A stretch of 21,205 bases of DNA from a virus. Below are positions 6,935-14,709 of the stretch, piece by piece. The stretch spans positions 1 to 21,205 of the IMG/VR virus record IMGVR_UViG_3300017760_000132. One strand, given 5' to 3'. Every line of letters starts with the position of its first letter. Positions within the stretch are counted from its first letter, which is position 1. A program made the position numbers and the translations under genes. Under the pieces are notes generated by a model. The model saw only the letters and a program-made list of their open reading frames with translations, did no database searches and was not told the DNA's origin.

Positions 6935-7279
6935 ATGAAAAAATCAGAACTAAAATCCTCAATTAAAGAAGAAATTATTGAAATATTAAGTGAAGAAGGT
7001 ACAGTAACTACTGATGATGCAGGTGAAGCTGAAAAATTAGCTAAAAAGGGAATAGATGTAAATTTAACAGAAGAAGATGATGAACCTTCTAAATCACAAT
7101 TAAAGGGTGCATCTAAGGATTCAATTGCTACTATATCTAATAAATTACAACAAACAGCTAAAGAAATGAAGTCTACTGTTAATAAATGGAAAACAGCAGA
7201 AGGTGAAGAAAAACAAAAATTAAGAGACAAATTATTAAAACTAACTAATATAAAAAAAGAGTTAGAATCAATGTTATAA
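6935..7279 (+). CDS. Small acidic/coiled-coil protein of unknown function
   Basis: This 114-residue protein opens MKKSELKSSIKEEIIEILSEE. That is an amphipathic helix of a kind common at the N-terminus of small proteins in marine T4-like phages. A linker rich in D, E and T follows (about 20-55). A long C-terminal helix (ISNKLQQTAKEMKSTVNKWK to KKELESML) is probably a coiled coil. No catalytic residues are evident. The N-terminal helix could be another processed leader (IEILSE|E), but the fit to the (L/I)-x-E then G/A rule is weaker than in the 1-4443 cluster. A promoter-like box lies eleven bases upstream of the ATG. Its role may be structural or assembly-related, given the holin and terminase genes that follow. 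Confidence 0.55.
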   Translation: MKKSELKSSIKEEIIEILSEEGTVTTDDAGEAEKLAKKGIDVNLTEEDDEPSKSQLKGASKDSIATISNKLQQTAKEMKSTVNKWKTAEGEEKQKLRDKLLKLTNIKKELESML

Positions 7280-7289
7280 AATTATAGTT

Positions 7290-7685
7290 ATGAGTATATT
7301 ATCAAATTTATTTTCAGGTGGAGCAGCTGACCTAGTAAAAGGTGTAGGTGGGGTTATAGATAACTTACACACATCAGAAGAAGAAAAATTAAATGCTGGG
7401 AGAAAAATAAAAGCATTAATAGCAGAACATGAAGCTAAAATGGAAGCTAATATTACAGATAGGTGGAAAGCAGACATGAATAGTGATAGTTGGTTAAGTA
7501 AAAATGTAAGACCTTTAATTTTAATTTTTTTAGTAGTTTCTACAGTTCTTATGATATTCATTGATGCTGGAACTATTAACTTTACAGTTGAACAAAAATG
7601 GACTGATTTACTACAGCTAGTACTAATAACAGTAATTGGTGCTTATTTTGGAGGAAGATCATTAGAAAAAGTAAAAAAGATATAA
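7290..7685 (+). CDS. Putative holin (3TM/GTA-holin-like)
   Basis: This 131-residue membrane protein has a glycine-rich amphipathic N-terminus (LFSGGAADLVKGVGGVIDNL) and a charged helix (HTSEEEKLNAGRKIKALIAEHEAKM). SWLSKNVRPLILIFLVVSTV then starts the first membrane segment (about 75-92). A second runs about 106-121 (LLQLVLITVIGAYFGG), before a basic tail. This order (charged helix, W-x-x-x-x-RP, two hydrophobic segments, basic end) matches the holin family first described from gene-transfer-agent release clusters. It would permeabilise the inner membrane for lysis. No endolysin is visible in the window. The position just before the terminase gene is compatible. It could instead be a non-lytic membrane protein. 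Confidence 0.65.
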   Translation: MSILSNLFSGGAADLVKGVGGVIDNLHTSEEEKLNAGRKIKALIAEHEAKMEANITDRWKADMNSDSWLSKNVRPLILIFLVVSTVLMIFIDAGTINFTVEQKWTDLLQLVLITVIGAYFGGRSLEKVKKI

Positions 7686-7710
7686 TAGTAAATTATTCTT
7701 TACCTAAATA

Positions 7711-9279
7711 ATGGCGGATTTAAAGAAAATAATAAGACAAGAATATATAAAATGTGCAAAAGATCCTATACATTTTATGAAAAAATACTGTTATATTCAA
7801 CACCCACAAAGGGGTAGAATATCATTTAGTTTATATCCTTTTCAAGAAAAAGTATTAGGTTTATTTAAAGACAACCCATATTCAATAATTCTTAAATCTA
7901 GACAATTAGGTATTTCAACTTTAACTGCCGGTTATTCCCTATGGATGATGTTATTTCATAAGGATAGAAATATACTTTGTATAGCAACAAAACAAGATAC
8001 AGCTAAAAACATGGTTACTAAGGTAAAATTTATGTATGAAAATTTACCTTCATGGCTTAAAGTAGATGCAATGGAAAATAATAAATTAACATTACGTCTT
8101 AATAATGGATCTCAAATCAAAGCAACATCAGCAAGTAGTGATGCTGGTAGATCAGAAGCAGTATCTCTTTTATTAATTGATGAAGCAGCTTTTATTGAAA
8201 ATATTGGAGAAATTTGGGCATCAGCTCAACAAACACTAGCAACTGGAGGAGGATGTATAGCATTATCAACTCCTTATGGTACAGGAAATTGGTTTCATCA
8301 AACTTGGACGAGAGCAGAAGCCCAAGAAAATGAGTTTTTACCTATTAAATTACCTTGGTTTGTACATCCCGAAAGGAATCAAGAATGGAGAGATAGACAA
8401 GATGAATTATTAGGTGATCCTAGAATAGCAGCACAAGAATGTGATTGTGACTTTTCAACATCAGGTGATATTGTATTTTATTCTGAGTGGATTGATTTTA
8501 TAAAAGAAACAACTATAAAGGATCCATTAGAAAGAAGAGGAGTAGATCAAAATCTATGGATTTGGGAAAATGCTGATTATTCAAGAGAATATATGATTGC
8601 AGCTGATGTAGCTAGAGGTGATGGTAAAGATTTTTCAGCATGTCATGTAATGGATATTCAAACTAATACTCAGGTAGCAGAGTATAAAGGACAAATGCCC
8701 CCAAAAGAATTTGGTTATTTTTTAACTGGATTAGCTACTGAATTTAATAATGCTATGTTGGTAGTAGAAAATGCTAATATAGGATGGGCTACATTAGATG
8801 CAATTAGAGAAAGAGGATACAGGAATTTGTACCAATCACCTAAATCAGATCAATTAACAGCAGAATCATACTTAAGAGTATATGAGGGAAATTCAGAAAT
8901 GGTACCTGGGTTTACTATGTCAATGAGAACAAGACCCCTTTGTATTAATAAATTTAGAGAATTTGTTGGAGATAGATCAGTAACTATTCAATCAAAACGT
9001 TTATTAGAAGAAATGAAAGTATTTATTTGGAAAAATGGAAGACCAGAAGCTCAATCAGGATATAATGATGATTTAGTTATGTCCTTTGGAATTGGTATGT
9101 TTTTACGTGATACTTCTTTAAAATTTCAACAACAAAGTTTAGATGGAGCCCGTGCAGCATTGGGTAATATCCAAAAAGCAAAATCTTCCCATAGTGGGGG
9201 GTATAGTACTAATAGTGTTCAAAATCCCTATTCAATGAAAATAGGAGGAAAGAATGAGGACATTAAATGGTTATTATAA
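7711..9279 (+). CDS. Terminase large subunit (gp17-like packaging ATPase/nuclease)
   Basis: This 522-residue DNA-packaging motor has an ATPase domain with KSRQLGIST (62-70) and Walker B LLLIDEAAFI (D157, E158). STP (186-188) is the coupling motif. The nuclease domain has AADVARGDGKDF (D299), VVENANIG (E353) and YNDDLVMS (D453/D454), the three acidic positions of the RNase-H-like fold. T4 gp17 has SRQLGKTT. Here the usual Walker A lysine is Ile, and a lysine stands at the front of the motif (K62), as in deviant Walker A terminases such as lambda gpA. No small terminase subunit is recognised nearby. The portal gene follows directly. The start is the ATG at 7711 in an AT-rich context. Confidence 0.93.
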   Translation: MADLKKIIRQEYIKCAKDPIHFMKKYCYIQHPQRGRISFSLYPFQEKVLGLFKDNPYSIILKSRQLGISTLTAGYSLWMMLFHKDRNILCIATKQDTAKNMVTKVKFMYENLPSWLKVDAMENNKLTLRLNNGSQIKATSASSDAGRSEAVSLLLIDEAAFIENIGEIWASAQQTLATGGGCIALSTPYGTGNWFHQTWTRAEAQENEFLPIKLPWFVHPERNQEWRDRQDELLGDPRIAAQECDCDFSTSGDIVFYSEWIDFIKETTIKDPLERRGVDQNLWIWENADYSREYMIAADVARGDGKDFSACHVMDIQTNTQVAEYKGQMPPKEFGYFLTGLATEFNNAMLVVENANIGWATLDAIRERGYRNLYQSPKSDQLTAESYLRVYEGNSEMVPGFTMSMRTRPLCINKFREFVGDRSVTIQSKRLLEEMKVFIWKNGRPEAQSGYNDDLVMSFGIGMFLRDTSLKFQQQSLDGARAALGNIQKAKSSHSGGYSTNSVQNPYSMKIGGKNEDIKWLL

Positions 9280-9285
9280 CATATT

Positions 9286-9293
9286 TATAAATA
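9286..9293 (+). promoter_or_regulatory. Late promoter-like TATAAATA
   Basis: An exact TATAAATA, the T4 late promoter consensus, lies in the 21-base gap between terminase and portal, seven bases before the portal ATG. If it acts as a -10 element the transcript would have almost no leader. Confidence 0.5.
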
Positions 9294-9300
9294 AAATAAA

Positions 9301-11220
9301 ATGGCAGATAAAGGCTTATTTTCAAGATTAAAAAGATTATTTTCAACTGATGTATTAATACGTAATGTTGGGGGTAATGAACTTAAAGTTATGGATGTTA
9401 ATAAAATCCAAATGACAGGTGAATTAGAAACCAATTCTTTAATAGATCGATTCAATAGGGTTTACACTAATTCAGCTACCTCTTTGTATGGTCAACAACA
9501 AAATTTTAATTATCAAACTTTAAGACCTTATTTATACTCGGAATATGATGCTATGGATACAGATGCTATTATTGCTTCTGCTTTAGATATAGTTGCTGAT
9601 GAATCTACACTTAAAAATGATATGGGAGAGGTTTTACAAATTAGATCCTCAGATGAAAATATTCAACAAATACTATATAATTTATTTTATGATGTTTTAA
9701 ATGTAGAATTTAATCTTTGGCCTTGGATTAGAAATATGTGTAAATATGGTGATTTTTTCTTAAAGTTAGAAATTGCTGAAAAATTTGGGGTTTACAATGT
9801 TATACCCTATACGGCATATCATATTGAAAGATTAGAAGGAGGAATGGGATTAGACCAAGATGGTAATCCTTTAAACCCTACAGAAGTAAAATATAGATTT
9901 GACCCAGATGGCATATCAGGAACAGACTCAGGTTATTATAGTGTCCCTAACTCAGGAAATCAAGCGAATTCCATTATATTTGATAATTATGAAATGGCAC
10001 ACTTTCGTTTATTAACGGATATGAATTTTTTACCTTATGGTAGAAGTTACATTGAACCTGCCCGTAAATTATTTAAACAATATATCTTAATGGAAGACGC
10101 TATGTTAATTCATAGAATTGTTCGTGCTCCTGAAAAAAGAATTTATTATATGAATGTTGGAGCTATACCTCCAAATGAGGTAGATGCGTTTATGGAAAAA
10201 ACAATTTCTAAACTTAAACGTACTCCATATATGGATGAGAAAACTGGAGAATATAATTTAAAGTATAATATGCAAAATATGCTTGAAGATTTTTATATTC
10301 CAATTAGAGGAAATGATTCAACTACTAAAATTGATAACTTAGCAGGGTTACAATGGGATGGAATTGCCGATGTCGAATATTTAAGAGATAAACTATTTGC
10401 TGCTCTTAAAGTACCTAAAGCTTTTATGGGTTATGATGAAAATACTGATGGTAAAGCAACATTAGCCGCTCAAGATATTAGATTTGCTAGAACCGTAGAA
10501 CGTATACAAAGAATATTTACTTCAGAATTATATAAAATAGCATTAATTCATCTTTATACTCAAGGTTATAGAGATGGTGATTTAACAAATTTTGAAATTT
10601 CATTATCTACTCCTTCTATTATATATGACCAAGAAAAAGTAGCTTTAATGACTGAAAAAATAACATTAGCACAATCGATGTTAGATAGTAAATTAATTCC
10701 ATCAGATTGGATTTATGAAAATATTTTCCACTTTAGTCAAGACCAATATGAAGAATATAGAGATTTAGTTAATCAAGATACTAAACGTGGATTTAGATTA
10801 TCTCAAATTGAAGCTGAAGGAAATGACCCCTTATCATCAGGTAAATCTTATGGTACACCTCATGATTTAGCTGCTTTATATGGTAAAGGAAGAATGTATT
10901 CTGATCCTTCTAACTTACCTGATGGATATGATGAAGGAACAACTGATAAAGAACCATTAGGAAGACCTATTGAAAACCCTACAAATAGGGATAAACAAGA
11001 AGGTAATTTTGGTAAAGATAGGTTAGGAAGAAAAGGTATGAAAAAAGATTATAATGATACTACATCTCCTTTATCAGAATTAGAATCAAATAAAATATTA
11101 TCTAAATATGAGGATATGCTAAAGGATATTCCAATCAACAAAAATGTATTACTTTCTGAAGATAAAGTTAATAAAAAAATTAAAGGAAACGTAATTAATG
11201 GTAATAATAAAAAATCTTAA
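9301..11220 (+). CDS. Portal protein (gp20-like)
   Basis: This 639-residue protein of the T4 gp20 type forms the dodecameric head vertex through which DNA is packaged. Recognisable stretches include the MDTDAIIASALDIVADESTL region near residues 80-100 and the WPWIRNMCKYGDFFLKLEIA block. Later come ILMEDAMLIHRIVRAPEKRI with YYMNVG, and KVPKAFMGYDENTDGKATLA with ARTVERIQRIF. All are typical of T4-like portals. It is about 115 residues longer than T4 gp20. The extra length is a low-complexity polar C-terminus (GTPHDLAALYGKGRMYSDPS to NNKKS), which may be flexible. In T4, sheath and tube genes lie between terminase and portal, and here they do not. The promoter-like TATAAATA is immediately upstream. 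Confidence 0.93.
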   Translation: MADKGLFSRLKRLFSTDVLIRNVGGNELKVMDVNKIQMTGELETNSLIDRFNRVYTNSATSLYGQQQNFNYQTLRPYLYSEYDAMDTDAIIASALDIVADESTLKNDMGEVLQIRSSDENIQQILYNLFYDVLNVEFNLWPWIRNMCKYGDFFLKLEIAEKFGVYNVIPYTAYHIERLEGGMGLDQDGNPLNPTEVKYRFDPDGISGTDSGYYSVPNSGNQANSIIFDNYEMAHFRLLTDMNFLPYGRSYIEPARKLFKQYILMEDAMLIHRIVRAPEKRIYYMNVGAIPPNEVDAFMEKTISKLKRTPYMDEKTGEYNLKYNMQNMLEDFYIPIRGNDSTTKIDNLAGLQWDGIADVEYLRDKLFAALKVPKAFMGYDENTDGKATLAAQDIRFARTVERIQRIFTSELYKIALIHLYTQGYRDGDLTNFEISLSTPSIIYDQEKVALMTEKITLAQSMLDSKLIPSDWIYENIFHFSQDQYEEYRDLVNQDTKRGFRLSQIEAEGNDPLSSGKSYGTPHDLAALYGKGRMYSDPSNLPDGYDEGTTDKEPLGRPIENPTNRDKQEGNFGKDRLGRKGMKKDYNDTTSPLSELESNKILSKYEDMLKDIPINKNVLLSEDKVNKKIKGNVINGNNKKS

Positions 11221-11226
11221 CGTATT

Positions 11227-11234
11227 TATAATAA
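11227..11234 (+). promoter_or_regulatory. Recurrent TATTTATAAnAAAA box
   Basis: GTATTTATAATAAAATAAG lies between the portal stop and the next start at 11246. The core TATAATAA differs from the T4 late consensus at one position. Confidence 0.45.
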
Positions 11235-11245
11235 AATAAGTATTG

Positions 11246-12115
11246 ATGTATATAAAACATTCAAAATTTAAAAATACTGGTATCCTATTTGAATTACTAG
11301 TAAGAAAAATAACTGCTGATACATTAGCAGGTAATGACTCCCCATCTGTAAATATATTAAAAAAATATTTTGTAAATACAGAATTAGGAAAAGAGTATAA
11401 GTTATATGAAACTTTATCTAAATCAAAAAACCTTTCAGAAGGAAAAGCTAATACTGTTTTAACTACAATTTTAGAATCTTCTAAAAGATTAAATAGAAAA
11501 ACTCTTAAAAGAGAAAAATATAATCTTGTAAAAGAATTAAGAGAACATTATAATGTTGAAGATTTATTTAAAACTAGTATTTCTAATTATAAATCTTTAG
11601 CTGCCTTATATACTTTATTTGAAGTATACAATACAACAGATATTATTAATCCTAATCAAATTGTAGATAATAAATTAGTTTTATTAGAACAAATGTCTTT
11701 AAATAAAATAGATAAAGATAATATTAAAAATACCCTAATAGAAGAATTTAAATCTGAAGATAAAGATGTAAGACTTTTAACTTATAGAGTAATATTAGAA
11801 AAATTTAACGACAAATATTCTCACCTATCAGATGCTCAAAAATCAATATTAAGAGAATTTATTGAACATATTGATAGTACCAGTAAGTTAAAAGAATTTT
11901 ATAATTCTAAAATTCAAGAAATTAAAAAAAGTTTATCTAAAGAAATCCAATCTATAAAAGATAAAGCTACTAAAATTAAATTAGTAGAGGTAAATAAGTT
12001 TATTGTTGAAATAGGTAAAAATAAAAGAATCAACAACGAAAATTTAGTTGATTTGTTACAATATTGTAGTCTTTTAGAAGAAATAAAATCAACACATGAG
12101 CCAATACAAATATAA
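11246..12115 (+). CDS. Head-module protein of unknown function (between portal and protease)
   Basis: This 289-residue, mostly helical, lysine-rich protein begins [20 protein letters not shown]. The ATG at 11246 is chosen over an in-frame TTG three bases upstream. I recall the [19 protein letters not shown] opening in unknown proteins of marine T4-like phages at this same position. Long helices, few glycines and a helical C-terminus ([20 protein letters not shown]) suggest an all-alpha assembly protein. In T4 the portal-to-protease interval carries the prohead core proteins gp67 and gp68, so a role in core assembly is a fair guess, though no homology to them is visible. Its end overlaps the next gene by 20 bases. 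Confidence 0.65.
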   Translation: MYIKHSKFKNTGILFELLVRKITADTLAGNDSPSVNILKKYFVNTELGKEYKLYETLSKSKNLSEGKANTVLTTILESSKRLNRKTLKREKYNLVKELREHYNVEDLFKTSISNYKSLAALYTLFEVYNTTDIINPNQIVDNKLVLLEQMSLNKIDKDNIKNTLIEEFKSEDKDVRLLTYRVILEKFNDKYSHLSDAQKSILREFIEHIDSTSKLKEFYNSKIQEIKKSLSKEIQSIKDKATKIKLVEVNKFIVEIGKNKRINNENLVDLLQYCSLLEEIKSTHEPIQI

Positions 12116-13337
12116 ACTTAACGAAGTTCCAACAGTTGACCCAGGAGAAAAATTTAAAATAGGGGATACTAAAGTTTCTAAAGGTGTTAGATATACTGTT
12201 TCTGGCATTGATAAAGAAACTGGGGGTATAAAATGGGATATAGACTATCTACCTAATTTAACTCAGTTATTTGATGCTATAAATGATTTGTTTGATGTTA
12301 CTAAACAAGTAGCTAGGAAAGCTAAAAATGATCGTAAGTTTAGAGAAATAAGTGACGATGCTAGAAATCTAAGAAATAAAATTCGTACACACATTAGAAA
12401 AGAATACCCAGATGATTATCAAAGGATAACAGGAAGATTAGATGAAGATTTTGATGTAGGACATCAAGATAATGAACCTAAAATGACTAAAAGTGATTTA
12501 GCTAGAGCAGCTAAAATGGCTGTTATGCTTTATAAAAAAGTAGATAAATATGATACGGGTCGTGAGGTAGATTTTCCTGGTTGGTGGCAAGCAAAAATAA
12601 CTAAAGCTCATGATTATTTACAAAGTGCTTTTAATTATTTAGATGGTGCTGAGATGACTAGTGAAATATCTACAACAGGAGGAGGAGCAGGTGCTGCTTC
12701 ATTTTCACCTGGAACTGGAGCACAATATGCTACACCATTTGCATTTAGAAAAAAAGGACAAAAAGCAGATGATAAAGCTTATAAAGAATTAGGATATAAA
12801 GCAGTTAAAGAAAATATAGATAAAGTAGCAGGAGGTATTCCTTATAAAGTAGAAGGTAGTAAAGCTATAATTAGCGAACCTTTAGATGATGCTACAAAAG
12901 AACGTATTATTAAAAAAGCTGAAAAAAATGGATATTTAGCTAAACCTAATATGGGTGGAGGTGTTACTATTTTTATAAAAGAAGGAGTAGGTGCTAACTT
13001 AGGACCTGGTCCTAAAGCTGGTTCTGATGGGGTTACAGATAGTGCTTATGTAAAACAATTTAAATATAAATTAGTTCCTAAAAAAATAAAAGGAGCAGGT
13101 ACAATAGTGAAGCAATTATTTGAAGATGATTCAAAAAAAAACTTCCAATTAAAAAGAATAGAAGCATTTGATGGTGTTGAAGAAAAATTAAACGATATTT
13201 ATACCATGATATCTAATGCTAAAAACGAAACAGTAAAATATTATAAAGATAATCCTGATTCATTTAAAGTAATTAAACCTACAGATTTAATTATGGATTA
13301 TTTAACAGATATAGAAAAATTATTAAAAAAAGAATAA
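12096..13337 (+). CDS. Multi-domain head protein carrying a capsid-like cleavage motif
   Basis: This 413-residue protein begins [13 protein letters not shown], an L-x-E leader candidate. A beta segment follows (20-50), then a helical region. Residues 128-185 ([43 protein letters not shown]) form a helical block I recall from other marine phage structural proteins. At 190-212, [11 protein letters not shown] is followed by F-x-PGTGAQ, nearly matching the start of the mature capsid protein (E59 onward, gene at 15978). The rest includes an internal copy of the leader core ([11 protein letters not shown], about 327-337) and a charged helical end. Inference: a prohead component cut by the protease at 13976, perhaps at E190. 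It overlaps the previous gene by 20 bases and the next by one. Confidence 0.7.
   Translation: MSQYKYKLNEVPTVDPGEKFKIGDTKVSKGVRYTVSGIDKETGGIKWDIDYLPNLTQLFDAINDLFDVTKQVARKAKNDRKFREISDDARNLRNKIRTHIRKEYPDDYQRITGRLDEDFDVGHQDNEPKMTKSDLARAAKMAVMLYKKVDKYDTGREVDFPGWWQAKITKAHDYLQSAFNYLDGAEMTSEISTTGGGAGAASFSPGTGAQYATPFAFRKKGQKADDKAYKELGYKAVKENIDKVAGGIPYKVEGSKAIISEPLDDATKERIIKKAEKNGYLAKPNMGGGVTIFIKEGVGANLGPGPKAGSDGVTDSAYVKQFKYKLVPKKIKGAGTIVKQLFEDDSKKNFQLKRIEAFDGVEEKLNDIYTMISNAKNETVKYYKDNPDSFKVIKPTDLIMDYLTDIEKLLKKE
12669..12731 (+). repeat. STTGGGAGA / PGTGAQ motif, copy 1
   Basis: This stretch encodes residues 192-212 of the head protein. Sixteen of 21 residues equal the capsid-protein stretch encoded at 16158-16220. 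In both, a glutamate lies one residue before the motif. Confidence 0.8.
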
Positions 13338-13972
13338 TGAAAACATTACAAGAACAATATAACCTAATTAAAGAAGGTAAAGGACATAAAGATGTATTTC
13401 TTAAAGATGCTAAATCACGTTATCCAAACTTGATTAGTAACGTTTTAACTTATGAACAAGCTACTACTATCTTAAAACAGCGTTCTGTTATTAAAGAGCA
13501 TATTTTAGGGGGTGTAGCCCAAAATATAGGAAAAAAACCAGATTGGTTTAACATTTTTGATAATAATATGGATATTATAGCTGAAAAAGATTTAAATAAA
13601 AATAGTTATAATTATGAAGACACTAAAAATGTAAATAATCTTAACGGTGAAGAGTTTAGATTAGGTGTTAATTTCGAAATGTCTAAAGTAATTGAATTAC
13701 TTACTAGTGAAAATATGGGTGAATATTTAGATAAAGCTAGAAAAACTGTAGCTAAAAATTTAGGTAAAAATCCATTATATTATGTTGAAAATGCTCAATT
13801 TGGTCAAGAAGGAATTGGATATACAGGAGATGCATTAGGTTTAAACCCAACAGAAATAAAAGGTAAATATGCTGAAAGTGGGTATGGTGATGCTACTAAA
13901 AAAACAGCAAATGATAAATTTGTAGAAGTTAAAGAATCAAAAATTTCATTTAACGATTTACTAAACGATTAA
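13337..13972 (+). CDS. Putative protease-processed head protein
   Basis: This 211-residue protein begins [19 protein letters not shown]. The opening resembles the capsid-targeting peptide of T4 internal proteins (MKTYQEFIAEA), including the final (L/I)-x-E before a small residue. I recall proteins with this start directly upstream of the prohead protease in marine phages. Residues 15-55 are helical (YEQATTILKQRSVIKEHILGG). About residues 100-150 hold EFRLGVNFEMSKVIELLT and a basic helix. The C-terminus ends VEVKESKISFNDLLND. No enzymatic motif is seen. The ATG overlaps the previous stop (TAATG), and the protease gene starts three bases after its stop, so the two are probably co-translated. 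Role in core assembly or as an internal protein is inferred. Confidence 0.65.
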   Translation: MKTLQEQYNLIKEGKGHKDVFLKDAKSRYPNLISNVLTYEQATTILKQRSVIKEHILGGVAQNIGKKPDWFNIFDNNMDIIAEKDLNKNSYNYEDTKNVNNLNGEEFRLGVNFEMSKVIELLTSENMGEYLDKARKTVAKNLGKNPLYYVENAQFGQEGIGYTGDALGLNPTEIKGKYAESGYGDATKKTANDKFVEVKESKISFNDLLND

Positions 13973-13975
13973 GTT

Positions 13976-14581
13976 ATGAAACAGGTATTAATTGAAACTG
14001 CCTTATTTAAACCCCAACAACTTTCATTTACTGAAGGTTTAAAATCAAAAAGAGGATTTCCTATAGTTGAAGGTATACTAGCAACTTGTGAAGTTAAAAA
14101 TGGTAATGGACGTTACTATTCTAGAGAGTTATGGGAAAGAGAAATGGAAAAATATAAGGATTTAATTGATGAAAATAGAGCAGTTGGAGAATTAGACCAC
14201 CCTGAAGACTCAGTAGTTAATTTAAAAAATGTATCCCATAATATTACTGATTATTGGTGGGATGGGGATAATATAATGGGTAAAATAGAAGTATTACCTA
14301 CCCCATCAGGAAATATTTTAAAAGCACTTATTGAAAGTGGTATTACAGTAGGTGTTTCTTCTCGTGGAATGGGTTCACTTAAACCAATGGGTGAAGTGCA
14401 AGAAGTACAAGATGATTTTCAACTATTATGTTGGGATTTTGTTTCAACACCATCTAACCCAGGATCTTACATGCATTTAGTTAAAGAAGGATTTAATGTA
14501 GATATAACAAATACATACACTAAAGTAAATTCTATTATTACAGAAATACTTTGCTCTAAAGGAAATTGCCCAATCTGGTAA
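13976..14581 (+). CDS. Prohead protease (gp21-like, family S80)
   Basis: This 201-residue serine protease matures the prohead by cutting scaffold, capsid protein and internal proteins after (L/I)-x-E. The family pattern is clear: GRYYSRELWEREME, then AVGELDHPE with catalytic His75, and ITVGVSSRGMGS with the nucleophile at Ser128 or Ser129. LLCWDFVSTPSNPGS follows, with Asp154 a candidate third residue. Length is close to T4 gp21. The C-terminus ends KGNCPIW with two nearby cysteines (C193, C198), and protease tails of this kind may be removed during self-processing. The scaffold gene follows after 128 bases with no gene in between. The position portal, core proteins, protease, scaffold, capsid is the T4 order. 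Confidence 0.92.
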   Translation: MKQVLIETALFKPQQLSFTEGLKSKRGFPIVEGILATCEVKNGNGRYYSRELWEREMEKYKDLIDENRAVGELDHPEDSVVNLKNVSHNITDYWWDGDNIMGKIEVLPTPSGNILKALIESGITVGVSSRGMGSLKPMGEVQEVQDDFQLLCWDFVSTPSNPGSYMHLVKEGFNVDITNTYTKVNSIITEILCSKGNCPIW

Positions 14582-14709
14582 TTTTTAATAATCCTAATAT
14601 ACGTATAATCGTAAATATGCTATAGCAACAATCTATATAGCATTAAAACTCGTATTAATTACTATTACGTTTCTAAATAAACGTACTTCCCAAACAAATT
14701 TTAGGAAAA
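14582..14709 (+). promoter_or_regulatory. Leader region before the scaffold gene with two inverted repeats
   Basis: This is the longest non-coding stretch in the head module. ATGCTATA (14617-14624) pairs with TATAGCAT (14636-14643) around an eleven-base loop. TACGTTT (14666-14672) pairs with AAACGTA (14679-14685). Neither has a T-run, so they are not standard terminators. Several ACGTA/CGTA motifs recur (near 14600, 14610, 14651, 14682). The end (AGGAAAAATG) gives the only clear Shine-Dalgarno-like sequence seen at a start in the window. A promoter and/or a translation-controlling leader for the abundantly needed scaffold and capsid genes is likely. The exact elements are not resolved. Confidence 0.5.

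Noticed and set aside
6935-6997. Capsid-targeting leader on the 114-residue protein
   Set aside because: MKKSELKSSIKEEIIEILSEE ends in a glutamate pair with no following G or A, so the cleavage rule is not met well enough to group it with the other leaders.
11243-11245. TTG start for the gene at 11246
   Set aside because: An ATG follows immediately, and the remembered family N-terminus begins [10 protein letters not shown].
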